Shown: piece by piece, positions 35,627-45,273 of the stretch
How the letters are laid out: each line of letters opens with the position of its first letter
Numbering within the stretch: position 1 is the first letter of the stretch
Assembly: GCF_018785315.1 (NCBI RefSeq)
Contig: NZ_WQPN01000036.1
Location: 22,520 to 86,519, forward strand
Length of the DNA stretch: 64,000 nucleotides
Reading direction: 5' to 3'
Source of the DNA: Clostridium sp. MCC353
Lineage (GTDB): Bacteria > Bacillota > Clostridia > Lachnospirales > Lachnospiraceae
Program-made: the position numbers and the translations under genes
Notes under the pieces: generated by a model
Seen by the model: the letters and a program-made list of their open reading frames with translations, nothing else
The model's database searches: none
Told to the model about the DNA's origin: nothing

Positions 35627-38600
35627 ATGTTTCAAAATCCATTTCATGAAAGTTCACCAGAACGATTGGCGTCCATACTGAACAATGCTCCGGCATCCGT
35701 CATCGTTTGTTCGGCAAAAAGCCGTATTCTTCTCTATGCCAATGATCGTGCCTGCAAACTCTTTTTGAAGGAGGATTACCGTCCGGGTATAACCTGCTAT
35801 GAGGCGGCTGGGCACTGGAAACCATGCTCGTTCTGCCAGTATGAAGAGCAGGATTCTTCAGAGTTTATTGTACGTAATTATATGGAGCCGGTTACCCGCA
35901 GGATTTACCAAATGAGCAGCAAGATGATTGACTGGGAGGGAGTACCAGCCCATATTGAATATATTGTGGATGTGACTGAAACTCAGACGAAAGTGGAGCA
36001 ATACCGGAGCCGTTCGGAGGAACTGGACCGGACACTGTGTAATCTTCCCTGTGGTTTGTGTATTTATCTGTATCAGGACGGAATCATCCGCCCAGTGTTC
36101 CACAATCCGGCTTTCTATGAAATTATGGGATATACGGAAGAACAGGTCCGTTATGTGAAACAGAAAACAGAGTATCTGGGGGTTTATCCGGAAGATTTGG
36201 AACCTTTGAAATCAGAGATATGCCAGGCGATTCAATGTAATGGCAGAGTGAATTTCGACTATCGTGTCTGGAACGATAAAAAGCAGGGATATGATTGTAT
36301 CCATCTGGATGGGGCGGTTATCCCACAGGAAGATAATTCTAAACTCCTTTACGGTGTTTACAGCGATGTCAGCAAACGGTACCATCTGGAGACGGAGCTG
36401 AAAGAAACACAGATGAAAATGGATCATCTGGTTAATTCCATTCCGGGCGGAATCGTCAGTTACGAAATTCGGGGAAAAAAGGCGGAGCCGGTTTTTATTT
36501 CGGAGGGTCTGCTGGCCCTATCCGGGCATACCAGAAACGAGTATGATGAACTGGTAAACGGGGATACGATCAATATTATATATGAGGCAGATCAGGCGCG
36601 GGTACTTTCAGCGGCATACAGCGCGGTAGAAAGCGGACAAGTCATGGACGTTTCCTGCCGGCTCAGGCATAAAGACGGGCATCTGGTGTGGATTCATATC
36701 AATGGCCGCCGGATTGGACCGAAAGCGGACATTATGCGGTTTTACGCGGTTTTCACCGGGATGTCTGAAGAAGCCATACTGTTCCGCAGTATTGCCAATG
36801 AGACTGCAGACCGTGTTTATGTTATTGATAAGGAAAATTATGAATTGTTCTATACCAGTGAATCCAATGAAGCTCTTTGCCAGAATGGAGATTGTATCGG
36901 GCAGAAATGCTATACTGCTCTGTATGGGAAGAATAAACCATGTGAATTCTGCACACTGGAGAGCCATGAGCCGGACGGCCTTTCCCACAGCATGGATTAT
37001 CGTGAAAACGGACGTTTTTACAGCACCCGTTTCCGGGAAACTCTTTGGAACGGAATACCGGCGTATATAAAATATGTGCGGGACGTCACCGAGGAAGTCA
37101 AAGCTCAGAAAGAGAAAGAACACATGGAGCAGTATTTCCAAACCCTGGTCAGAAAATTGCCGGGAGGAGTGGCTGTCGTTCGGGTTGAAAAAGACGGACG
37201 TAGGGTACCAGAGTATTTTTCAGACGGGTATGCCACATTGTGCGGTATGTCGATGGAAGAACTTTGGAAATCATACGGAGAGGACGGCATGGCAGCTGTA
37301 CATCCGGACGATATAGAACAACTGAATTTGGAATTGGCCGACTTTGTTAACAGTGTGGAGGAGCAGAGGGAATTCACATACCGGATAAAAAAGGGGGATG
37401 GGGAATATATCTGGATTAAGAACACGGCCTCTATGCTCCAGCGCGGAGAAGGCGAGGTAATCCTCTATGCCAGTTACCGTGACCTGACCATGGAACTCAG
37501 AGAGCAGGAGCAGATACGCCGCCAATATAAAGAATTAATCCTCCAGCATTATCAAACGCCTGATCCCAACACCCTGATTGTGGGACACTGTAACATTACC
37601 AAAAGCCAGATTATGGAAATCAGTGACTATACGGACTCAGGCCTCCTAAAATGTTTCGGAAAGGAAAGAGATGCATTTTTCACTGGCATATCCACTCTGA
37701 TTCTGGATGAAAAAGAGCGGCAGGATTATTTGAATTGCTTTCTCAATGAGCCCACACGGATTGCCTTTCAAAACGGTAAACGAGAATTGGAGCAGGAGTG
37801 CTTTATCAGGCTGCCCAGGGATGTGAGGGGACGTTATGTTAAATTTAAGGTAAATCTTGTGGAAGAACCTGACACAGGAGATATTACTGGAATCCTGACG
37901 GTATATGATATAACGGAGCAGATCATTACGGACCGGAATTTGCAGAAACTCTCAACTTCCGGATATGATTTAATCGCGGATGTGGACCTATTTCATGACT
38001 CCTGTACAATATTGAACGGAGGATTGGAGAAAGATGACGTTACCGCACAATCAGGACGCCACTCAGACCGCATGGCATACATGATAGAAAAACAGCTGGT
38101 TCCCAAAGACCGGTCGAGGATCATGAAAATGCTGGAGCCGGAGTATATGCTGGAGCGGCTGGAGCGGGAGGGGACTTATTCCTTTTCCTATTCTATATTG
38201 GGTGAGGAAGGGGAAATCCAGACAAAGAAGCTGACGGTTTCCGCCACAGACCTGCGGCTGGGCCGGGTCTGCCTTGCCAGAGCCGATATCACGGATTCCG
38301 TTAGGGAACAGCAGGGAATACTGAATGTGGTGGCTTATACATTTGAGATGATGGGAATCATTTACCTGGGAAGCCAGAATATTACCCTGTATACGCATCA
38401 GGCGGTGCTTCAGGTACTGGAACCCCAGGAGACCAGCATTGACAATTGGCTTGAGGATACCAGGAAAAGATATGTTCCGGATGGAGGCGTGGAGGAGGTT
38501 GAGCGCTGTTTTGGACTTAGGAACATGCTCTCCCGTCTGGAGGAGAAGCCGGGAGGTTATGATTTTGTCCTTCCCTGTTTGGAGGAGAATGAACGGCGGT

Positions 38601-39892
38601 ACAAGCAGATTAACATACTCTGGGGGGACAGGGAGCATAAGATGATCTGTATTGTGCGCCAGGATGTGACTGAGACGATGACTGCGGAGCGTCAGAGCAA
38701 GGAAACGCTGGAACGGGCGCTGGCGCTGGCAGAGGAGGCCAATCGGGCAAAAAGCGATTTTCTCTCCTCCATGAGCCATGATATCAGGACGCCGATGAAT
38801 GCGATTATGGGCATGACGACTCTGGCATGGGCGCATCTGAACGAGCGGGATAAAGTGGAAAACTGCCTTCAGAAAATTACTCTCTCTTCCCGTCACCTGC
38901 TGAGCTTAATTAATGATATATTGGATATGAGTAAAATCGAGCAGTCCAAGATTACGTTAAACCATGATAAGGTATGCCTCTTGGACCTGGTGGATCAGCT
39001 TTCCTCCATGATGGGGCAGCAGGCGCAGGAAGCAGGGGTACAATTTGATGTGCGGACCTCCAATCTAACACATCTATATTTTTATGGGGATGCCCTGCGC
39101 ATCAATCAGATATTAATAAATATTTTAGGAAATGCGGTTAAATTTACGCCTGAAGGCGGGACGATTACGTTTTTAACTGAGGAACTTCCCGCGGTCAAGG
39201 GGCAGGGATATGTCCGGTACCGCTTTACAATCCGCGATACGGGGATCGGTATGCCTGAGCCGTTTATGGCCCATTTATTTGAACCCTTTACCCGGAACCG
39301 GAGTACAGAGCGTGTTGAAGGCAGCGGACTTGGGCTCAGCATAACAAAGGGACTGGTAGATCTCATGGGCGGTGAACTTACTGTGGAGAGCCAGGAACGG
39401 GCAGGCACTACATTTCGCGTGGAGCTGGAGTATGAGATTGCTTTGGAAGACAAGGGGTCGGATTCTTTAGAGAAGAGGGAAAGTAACAAAGAACCAGGAG
39501 AAAATAAACTTACAGGACGATGCTTTCTTGTAGCGGAAGACAATGAGATCAATGCGGAAATCCTTAGTGAACTGCTGCTTTTACAGGGGATAAAAACCGT
39601 TGTGAAAACAGACGGGGTTCAGTTGCTGCATGAGTTTCAGAGTGTGGCTTACGGCACTTATGACGCTGTATTAATGGATATCCAGATGCCGGAAATGAAT
39701 GGTTATGAGGCGGCCCGTGCTATTCGGAAACTGGAACAGGCGTCAGGCCGTCATATTCCAATCATCGCAATGACAGCCAATGCTTTTGCAGAGGATATAC
39801 AGGAGGCCATGAAGGCGGGGATGGATGCCCATGTGGCTAAGCCTATTGATATGCAGGTTCTCTTAAATACTTTGGCTAAGCTGATCATGTAA
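35627..39892 (+). CDS. Very large multi-PAS hybrid histidine kinase
   Basis: A 1,421-residue cytoplasmic kinase, unusually long. About seven to eight PAS-like repeats occupy residues 1-1010; two carry the cysteine pattern (CYEAAGHWKPCSFC near 60-70 and CYTALYGKNKPCEFC near 430-445). HisKA has H near 1050 (MSHDIRTPMNAIMG), HATPase about 1145-1265 with GSGLGLSITKGL, and one receiver about 1295-1415 (LVAEDNEINAE, LMDIQMPEMNG, KPID). No Hpt or DNA-binding domain. AGGAGG lies at 35613-35618. Third consecutive hybrid kinase; a terminator follows. Confidence 0.93.
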   Translation: MFQNPFHESSPERLASILNNAPASVIVCSAKSRILLYANDRACKLFLKEDYRPGITCYEAAGHWKPCSFCQYEEQDSSEFIVRNYMEPVTRRIYQMSSKMIDWEGVPAHIEYIVDVTETQTKVEQYRSRSEELDRTLCNLPCGLCIYLYQDGIIRPVFHNPAFYEIMGYTEEQVRYVKQKTEYLGVYPEDLEPLKSEICQAIQCNGRVNFDYRVWNDKKQGYDCIHLDGAVIPQEDNSKLLYGVYSDVSKRYHLETELKETQMKMDHLVNSIPGGIVSYEIRGKKAEPVFISEGLLALSGHTRNEYDELVNGDTINIIYEADQARVLSAAYSAVESGQVMDVSCRLRHKDGHLVWIHINGRRIGPKADIMRFYAVFTGMSEEAILFRSIANETADRVYVIDKENYELFYTSESNEALCQNGDCIGQKCYTALYGKNKPCEFCTLESHEPDGLSHSMDYRENGRFYSTRFRETLWNGIPAYIKYVRDVTEEVKAQKEKEHMEQYFQTLVRKLPGGVAVVRVEKDGRRVPEYFSDGYATLCGMSMEELWKSYGEDGMAAVHPDDIEQLNLELADFVNSVEEQREFTYRIKKGDGEYIWIKNTASMLQRGEGEVILYASYRDLTMELREQEQIRRQYKELILQHYQTPDPNTLIVGHCNITKSQIMEISDYTDSGLLKCFGKERDAFFTGISTLILDEKERQDYLNCFLNEPTRIAFQNGKRELEQECFIRLPRDVRGRYVKFKVNLVEEPDTGDITGILTVYDITEQIITDRNLQKLSTSGYDLIADVDLFHDSCTILNGGLEKDDVTAQSGRHSDRMAYMIEKQLVPKDRSRIMKMLEPEYMLERLEREGTYSFSYSILGEEGEIQTKKLTVSATDLRLGRVCLARADITDSVREQQGILNVVAYTFEMMGIIYLGSQNITLYTHQAVLQVLEPQETSIDNWLEDTRKRYVPDGGVEEVERCFGLRNMLSRLEEKPGGYDFVLPCLEENERRYKQINILWGDREHKMICIVRQDVTETMTAERQSKETLERALALAEEANRAKSDFLSSMSHDIRTPMNAIMGMTTLAWAHLNERDKVENCLQKITLSSRHLLSLINDILDMSKIEQSKITLNHDKVCLLDLVDQLSSMMGQQAQEAGVQFDVRTSNLTHLYFYGDALRINQILINILGNAVKFTPEGGTITFLTEELPAVKGQGYVRYRFTIRDTGIGMPEPFMAHLFEPFTRNRSTERVEGSGLGLSITKGLVDLMGGELTVESQERAGTTFRVELEYEIALEDKGSDSLEKRESNKEPGENKLTGRCFLVAEDNEINAEILSELLLLQGIKTVVKTDGVQLLHEFQSVAYGTYDAVLMDIQMPEMNGYEAARAIRKLEQASGRHIPIIAMTANAFAEDIQEAMKAGMDAHVAKPIDMQVLLNTLAKLIM

Positions 39893-39936
39893 TAAACTGA
39901 AATTAAATGATACCGCTGATGAAAAAATTGATATTC

Positions 39937-39984
39937 AAAAACAGATGTATTGAGGAGTGGCGACTGCAATACATCTGTTTTTTA
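39937..39984. terminator. Terminator between the kinase and convergent gntR gene
   Basis: AACAGATGTATTG at 39940-39952 pairs perfectly with CAATACATCTGTT at 39967-39979, with T-run on the right and A-run on the left. It can end both the plus-strand kinase operon and the minus-strand regulator. Confidence 0.9.
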
Positions 39985-39997
39985 TTGCCGGTTTTCA

Positions 39998-41443
39998 TCA
40001 GAGACCAAGAACCAGAAGTTTTTCTGCTTCATGAATTCCCTGCGAAATCATAACCCGTATCGTAAAATGAAATTCCCTGAGTATAAGTTCCTCCAGCTTC
40101 CCGGAAAAACGAAGGGCATCTTTTTCAGCCAGGAAACGATCAAATTCTTCAAAGCAGTACCGGTAGTAGGAAGTTCTGTCCACATCAGTTTTCCATATAT
40201 CTTTTAGGGAGTATCCCCAGAAGAGCATCTGAAGAAGGTCTTTGTAGACAGTTCGTATGGCTTGATAAGGGGCGAAACATTTTAGCAGATCAAGAGCGGC
40301 GTAGCCAATCAATTCATACCGCTGTCTATGCTTTAAGTCAGCTAAACGATTTCTGCATATCAGCAGATCGTCCTCACCCAATGCCTGGACGGTGATTTCG
40401 GCAACAGACCGGCAGGATAGAGTGAGAAACTGCAGGCTCTGCGCCATATCCAGGAGCCGTTTGCGGACCATAGGGTTTTTGAAGTCACAGTTCTTGGCAA
40501 TTTCATGTGAGGGAAGGACTCTTGTGCCAATCCGCTTGATAGACTTGGTTGCCCCGACGCCGTTAAGCAGGGAAAGCGCTCTGCGGACCGTACTCACTGA
40601 GACCTGTTTTTCATGGGACAATTTGCTAAGTGAAGGAAGGAGCGTGTCAGCAGGGTATATTCCATTGTTGATTGAAATAAGTAAATCCATGGCCAGTGAA
40701 TAGCAAATCTGAGATGCTTTATTATAAGAATTCCACTCAAACGCGGCTTCCTGTTTTGGCGGAGACAGAATAATTTTATCATCATAAAACCGGCTCAGCA
40801 CCAGAGATAAACGGTCCTGAGAAGCATAAATTAACTTCTGAAGGGAATTCCAATCCTGTTTTACACAGCAGTCCAGAGAACGGGGAGAGAATTCTTTAAT
40901 TATAAAGGCGCGCCATGGATTGTCCGGTATATTGAAAAATGGAATTTCACAGAACATGAAAATCTGCCAGGTGAGCCTGAAAAGAAGATCATTTTCCAAA
41001 GCAGTATAAGCCCGCACGACATGTCTAAATGTGGTTAACTGGGGCAGGGGATGACTGGATTCAAGCTGTTGGAGACTGCTGTAAATCTCAGCAGGAACGT
41101 TTTGAAACCCAATCCATTGTGCATGGCCCAGTAATGGACGCAGGGATTTGCTTAAATCGATCAGAACGTTCTTCCTCTGCGCATAGAACATTTGAATATT
41201 CTGCTCGATTTCCTGTTTGTCGTAATTTTTGATTACCGTAGTCCCTACATTTGTAGAAATGGTGACAAATCCCTCCCTCCGAAGCTGCAGATAAGCCGCG
41301 CGCATCGTATCTACTGAGACAAAAAAATCGGCAGCAGCGTTGTCTATAGAAGGCATAACATCGCCGAACCTGTAGAATCCAAACTGAATCTGTGTTTTTA
41401 AAACATTGCAGACTACCTGACATCGTTCCATATTACCTTTCAT
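39998..41443 (-). CDS. GntR-family regulator with two winged helices
   Basis: A 481-residue protein. Residues about 5-72 form a GntR-type winged helix (GDVMPSIDNAAADFFVSVDTMRAAYLQL). A second, similar one lies at about 246-315 (LLPSLSKLSHEKQVSVSTVRRALSLL, then GTRVLPS). The middle and C-terminal parts are helical and do not match a known effector domain I can name. GAGG lies 7 bases before the minus-strand ATG. It sits between two hybrid-kinase genes and is divergent from the one at 41664, so it may control that gene. Two DNA-binding domains in one GntR chain are unusual. Confidence 0.85.
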   Translation of the reverse strand: MKGNMERCQVVCNVLKTQIQFGFYRFGDVMPSIDNAAADFFVSVDTMRAAYLQLRREGFVTISTNVGTTVIKNYDKQEIEQNIQMFYAQRKNVLIDLSKSLRPLLGHAQWIGFQNVPAEIYSSLQQLESSHPLPQLTTFRHVVRAYTALENDLLFRLTWQIFMFCEIPFFNIPDNPWRAFIIKEFSPRSLDCCVKQDWNSLQKLIYASQDRLSLVLSRFYDDKIILSPPKQEAAFEWNSYNKASQICYSLAMDLLISINNGIYPADTLLPSLSKLSHEKQVSVSTVRRALSLLNGVGATKSIKRIGTRVLPSHEIAKNCDFKNPMVRKRLLDMAQSLQFLTLSCRSVAEITVQALGEDDLLICRNRLADLKHRQRYELIGYAALDLLKCFAPYQAIRTVYKDLLQMLFWGYSLKDIWKTDVDRTSYYRYCFEEFDRFLAEKDALRFSGKLEELILREFHFTIRVMISQGIHEAEKLLVLGL

Positions 41444-41456
41444 GGGCGTACCTCAT

Positions 41457-41497
41457 TTCATGTCAATTATTATATGTGAATTAGTATAACATGAAAG
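41457..41497. promoter_or_regulatory. Inverted repeat around the gntR promoter
   Basis: TTTCATGT (41457-41464) and ACATGAAA (41490-41497) form a perfect 8-base inverted repeat flanking a minus-strand TATAAT (41470-41475 region). CTTTCATG also occurs at the gntR start codon. The arrangement suggests autoregulation by the double-headed GntR protein. Confidence 0.45.
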
Positions 41498-41584
41498 GGT
41501 GTGGTTATCTACAAAATGTGGCTGATGTTTATAAAACACACCGCATGTATTTCAGAAGATTAAAATATTAATTTCCCAAGCATA

Positions 41585-41613
41585 TTGTTTTTTTAACCGA
41601 ACTGAACTATAAT
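41585..41613 (+). promoter_or_regulatory. Promoter of the fourth hybrid kinase
   Basis: TTGTTT at 41585-41590 and TATAAT at 41608-41613 are spaced 17 bases apart, about 50 bases before the kinase start at 41664. Confidence 0.7.
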
Positions 41614-41663
41614 TTCAAAAGAAGCACTTGTGAACAAGGTTGTTTGCCTCAGGAGGTATAAGG

Positions 41664-44060
41664 ATGACAGAAATGAACAAGGAACCGGTTGCAGCGCAGG
41701 CTGTAGCAGATTATGAATATGATACGCTCATGCGCCTTCTGGGCGTCAGCGTGAGCAAACATTTATTGGACGAACATTTTACTGTCATCTGGGCCAATGA
41801 TTTTTATTATCAGCTCATCGGCTGGACGAAGGAAGAATATGAAGAGAAGTTTCATAACCAGTGCGATTTATATTATGCCGATGACAGGGAAGAGTGGAAC
41901 CGTTTGGTTTCCGTAGTCGTGGAGGCAGTAGAAAACCATCAAAACGGTTATAATCTGATAACATCCATTCCCCTGAAAAACGGCGAACATATCTGGGTTA
42001 AATTCAATACCTCATTTTCCGATGAATACGTAAATGGATGCCAGGTGGCATATACGATCATCACTAACATCGATGATTTTGTGCGGATGCAGAAAGAACA
42101 GTCCATCACTTACGACAATCTTCCGGGATTTGTTGCAAAATTCAGGGTGGAGGCAGAAGGGTTCCATTTTTTAGAGGCCAATAACCGGTTTCGTGATTTC
42201 TTCGACTGTCAGGATATGAAATGGGAGTATGACGGATTGTCCAATCTGGATACGGAAAAAAACAGGGTGACATGTGAACAGAATTTGTTATTGATGCGCA
42301 GAGGAGAATCCGTTCATTTCACCCTTCAGGCAAAAGACCGCTTTGGCCGCAACGGCTGGCTCCAGGTCAATGCGGACTGCATCGGCTGGACTGGAAAAGA
42401 TCCGGTTTACCTGGTGATTTATATAGATATTACGGATATTACAGAGCAGAGAGAACTGCAGAAACAATTGGAAGAGCGGTCGGAAATGCTGCACAAGGCT
42501 CTTGAAGAGGCGGAGCATGCCAACCGGGCAAAATCAGATTTTTTATCCCGAATGAGCCATGATATACGGACGCCGATGAATGCCATTATGGGAATGACCA
42601 CGATTGCGGCGAATAATCTGGATAATCCTGAGCGGGTGTCAGACTGTTTGAACAAAATAACTGTTTCTTCCAAATTACTGCTGAGCCTTATCAACGAAGT
42701 GCTGGATATGTCGAAAATTGAAAGCGGAAGAATGGTGATGGCAGAGGAAGAAGTGAATCTGACAGATCTGATCCAGGGAATCATATCCATGGTTCAGCCT
42801 CAGATCGGCGCAAAGAACCTTCAATTCAATGTCCATCTCAATGATATTGAAAATGAAAGGGTTGTCAGCGATATGCAGCGCCTGCAGCAGCTTTTGCTGA
42901 ACCTGTTGTCCAACGCGGTGAAATATACGCCGGAGGGGGGAAATGTGCTGTTTGAAATCAGCCAGTCCCCTTCCAAAGATCCGGATAAATCAATTTATGA
43001 ATTTGTGGTATCGGATACCGGTATTGGAATGACGCCGGATTTTCTTGAACGGATTTTCCAGCCCTTTGAACGTGCGGACGATGAACGGATTCATATGATA
43101 CAGGGGACCGGCCTGGGCCTTTCCATATGTAAAAAAATCACGGAGACCATGGGAGGCACAATCCGGGCGGAAAGTGATTATGGAACCGGCAGCCGGTTTA
43201 CGGCGAAAGTATGTCTCACCACATTGAAAGAGGCCATTGATGAACAGGTATTGAAAGGCATGTCCGTATTGGTGGTGGACGATGATGAAATCATCTGCCG
43301 GAACATCTGTAAACGTCTGGAAAGTATAGGCGTTAAAGCGGAATGGGTCTCAAAAGGGGCTGAGGCGGTGGAACGGATTGAAAAAGCACATGCGGCAGGA
43401 GAGGACTATTTTGCGGCGATCATTGACTACAAAATGCCGGGAATAGACGGGATAGAAACAACGCGCAGAATCAGGAGCAAAGTGGGTTCCGCGCTGCCTG
43501 TCATAATGATATCAGCCTATGATCTGTCGGAACATATGGACGCCGCTGCCCGGGCCGGAGCCAATGGATTTATAACCAAGCCCCTGTTCTGTTCCAGGCT
43601 GATTTATAAGCTGAAACAACTGGTGGAAAGCGGGGGCGGAGGAAAAACGGCAGTTCAGCCCATAAGAACCCGTACATTTGAAGGAAAGAGAATCCTGTTG
43701 GCAGAGGATAATGCCCTCAATCAGGAAATTGTGGTAGAACTCCTTTCTTACATGGGGATTGCAGTGGAGACGGCGGAGAACGGTAAAATTGCAGTGGATC
43801 AAATGATCCAGTCGCCGGAGGGATACTATGATTTGATCTTCATGGATATGCAGATGCCTCAAATGGATGGATGTTCGGCGGCAAAAGCCATCCGCGGCCT
43901 GGACCGGGAGGATGTAAAGCAGATCCCGATCATAGCCATGACGGCCAATGCGTTTGGCGATGACAGGCAGAAGACCGCGGATGCAGGGATGAATGAGCAT
44001 CTGGCAAAACCCATTGACATGGAACAGATGAATCAGGTTCTGCAAAAATGGCTGTCATAA
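41664..44060 (+). CDS. Cytoplasmic PAS hybrid histidine kinase (HK-REC-REC)
   Basis: About 798 residues. ATG 41664 follows AGGAGGTATAAGG; the frame opens earlier at a TTG without need. Two PAS domains (about 20-150 and 155-265), HisKA with H near 299 (MSHDIRTPMNAIMG), HATPase about 400-515 (LNLLSNAVKYTPEGG, GTGLGLSICKK), REC1 about 533-650 (VVDDDEIICRN, IIDYKMPGIDG) and REC2 about 676-795 (LLAEDNALNQE, FMDMQMPQMDG). Same architecture as the kinase at 32774, so a paralogue, but on its own promoter and divergent from the GntR gene. Confidence 0.93.
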   Translation: MTEMNKEPVAAQAVADYEYDTLMRLLGVSVSKHLLDEHFTVIWANDFYYQLIGWTKEEYEEKFHNQCDLYYADDREEWNRLVSVVVEAVENHQNGYNLITSIPLKNGEHIWVKFNTSFSDEYVNGCQVAYTIITNIDDFVRMQKEQSITYDNLPGFVAKFRVEAEGFHFLEANNRFRDFFDCQDMKWEYDGLSNLDTEKNRVTCEQNLLLMRRGESVHFTLQAKDRFGRNGWLQVNADCIGWTGKDPVYLVIYIDITDITEQRELQKQLEERSEMLHKALEEAEHANRAKSDFLSRMSHDIRTPMNAIMGMTTIAANNLDNPERVSDCLNKITVSSKLLLSLINEVLDMSKIESGRMVMAEEEVNLTDLIQGIISMVQPQIGAKNLQFNVHLNDIENERVVSDMQRLQQLLLNLLSNAVKYTPEGGNVLFEISQSPSKDPDKSIYEFVVSDTGIGMTPDFLERIFQPFERADDERIHMIQGTGLGLSICKKITETMGGTIRAESDYGTGSRFTAKVCLTTLKEAIDEQVLKGMSVLVVDDDEIICRNICKRLESIGVKAEWVSKGAEAVERIEKAHAAGEDYFAAIIDYKMPGIDGIETTRRIRSKVGSALPVIMISAYDLSEHMDAAARAGANGFITKPLFCSRLIYKLKQLVESGGGGKTAVQPIRTRTFEGKRILLAEDNALNQEIVVELLSYMGIAVETAENGKIAVDQMIQSPEGYYDLIFMDMQMPQMDGCSAAKAIRGLDREDVKQIPIIAMTANAFGDDRQKTADAGMNEHLAKPIDMEQMNQVLQKWLS

Positions 44061-44168
44061 CAAATTACTTCAGAATAAGCATATCTTTATCTTAATGAAC
44101 TGTAAAAGAAAAGTAAACGGCTGTTAAAATTTGTATGATATATTGGAATTAAGAAATTTTAACTCACC

Positions 44169-44297
44169 CAAATTTGTACCGGAGCCATAAATTTGAATCA
44201 CTGCTGAGAATTTGAAATTCCAGCGCGTGCCTGCGCAGCGCAGAATTTGCGCAACGCAGAATTTGCGCAGCAAAACGCTCCGGCATGGAGGATTATT
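44169..44297 (+). promoter_or_regulatory. Structured leader element, copy 2
   Basis: The shortest copy. Hairpin CAAATTTGTA (44169-44178)/CATAAATTTG (44186-44195) with loop CCGGAGC (44179-44185); relative to copies 1 and 3 one stem pair becomes G-U and the closing pair is lost. The central hairpin GCTGAGAATTTGAAATTCCAGC is at 44203-44224, written here by ends only: GCTGAGAAT and ATTCCAGC. Two 16-base units follow (44237-44268), then GCTCCGG (44277-44283) and GGAGG (44287-44291), 6 bases before the lipoprotein ATG. The first hairpin of copies 1 and 3 is absent. Confidence 0.8.
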
Positions 44298-44993
44298 ATG
44301 AAAAAATGGAAGACCGCAGTCATTTTGTGTATGGCCGTATTTGTTACTGCCTGCGGCGCAGGCAAAGAGAAATCACAGCCTGCCCCTTTAAGCCAAACGG
44401 AAACCACGGCTTTGGCCGAATCAGAAACAGAAAACGAAACAGCAGCGAAAGAACCGGAGGAAGACACATCTGCGCCAACATCCAAAGCTGCGCAGGAAAC
44501 CACATCAGAGGCAGAGATGACACCGCTGACTGCTGCGGAAACGGACGGCCCTCTGACAGATGCACCGCCGGTCAGCCTGACGGATGCCCTCTCCAGCACA
44601 TACAACCGGTTTGAAGTCCGGTCCGGCAATTATTCCTGGAGTTATCTGGATGGTAAGGAGACGGTGAGCCTGGTGGCCTGCGGCTCTGCTCCGCTGGACG
44701 CCAATCAGGAAAAAGCGGATAAATTAAAGCTGCCGGAGAACCTCCGCTCTGAATTCACCCCTTATCTGGTTTCGTGTGTTGTTCCGCCGGACCGGCTGAT
44801 CGTGAATGAATGGGATGTTTCCCAACTGGGGGATATGGAAGCAGAAGTGATTTCCACTACGGAATATACCGACAGTTTGATAATCGAATTGAAGAGGGAT
44901 AAGGTTTATGAGCTTACGGCGGTGTGGGATGAAGACAAATTGAAGACAAATGGATTCTGCGGCCAGGCCGGTTATGTTGTAATCACGGAATAA
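44298..44993 (+). CDS. Small lipoprotein of unknown function
   Basis: A 231-residue secreted lipoprotein: MKKWKTAVILCMAVFVTACGAG with lipobox VTAC, then a linker of about 80 residues rich in Thr, Glu and Ala, then a folded C-terminal part (about 110-231) that starts FEVRSGNYSWSY. I do not recognise the domain. The start is fixed by the GGAGG of leader copy 2; the frame extends upstream through the leader but that part is non-coding. It is a single gene between a hybrid kinase and cutC. Confidence 0.8.
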   Translation: MKKWKTAVILCMAVFVTACGAGKEKSQPAPLSQTETTALAESETENETAAKEPEEDTSAPTSKAAQETTSEAEMTPLTAAETDGPLTDAPPVSLTDALSSTYNRFEVRSGNYSWSYLDGKETVSLVACGSAPLDANQEKADKLKLPENLRSEFTPYLVSCVVPPDRLIVNEWDVSQLGDMEAEVISTTEYTDSLIIELKRDKVYELTAVWDEDKLKTNGFCGQAGYVVITE

Positions 44994-45056
44994 AAGAGGA
45001 TTAATTGGATTTTTACCGAAAAGCGTGTTCCGCTTTATTTAACGGACTGACCATAG

Positions 45057-45151
45057 GGACAGAGAGAAGCCGGGGCAGAGGGCTTTGGAGAAAAGGAATT
45101 GGTATTAAATTTCTTTCATCCAAAGCCCTCTGCCCCGGTTTCTTTCTGTCT
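45057..45151. other. Very long inverted repeat (33-bp stem)
   Basis: Arms 45057-45089 and 45119-45151 pair along 33 positions, including a perfect 20-bp core (CCGGGGCAGAGGGCTTTGGA and its inverse) and a few G-U pairs, with a 29-base AT-rich loop. A small hairpin AAAGCG/CGCTTT at 45020-45036 precedes it and may be the real terminator of the lipoprotein gene. The stem is far longer than a normal terminator. The remaining intergenic bases to 45273 hold only a weak extended -10 (TGTTATATT near 45207-45215). Confidence 0.8.
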
Positions 45152-45273
45152 GGATAGAGCCCCAGCTTTATTGATGAATGAAAGCCTATCAATATTAATA
45201 AAAATATGTTATATTCAAATCTGCAAATATTCAAAATGAATGGTTAATTAAAGAAATTAAAGGAGTATCTGTG

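Noticed and set aside
38063..38896. A 277-residue minus-strand frame inside the 1,421-residue kinase
   Set aside because: Low-complexity His/Leu-rich shadow of PAS and HisKA codons with no family resemblance.
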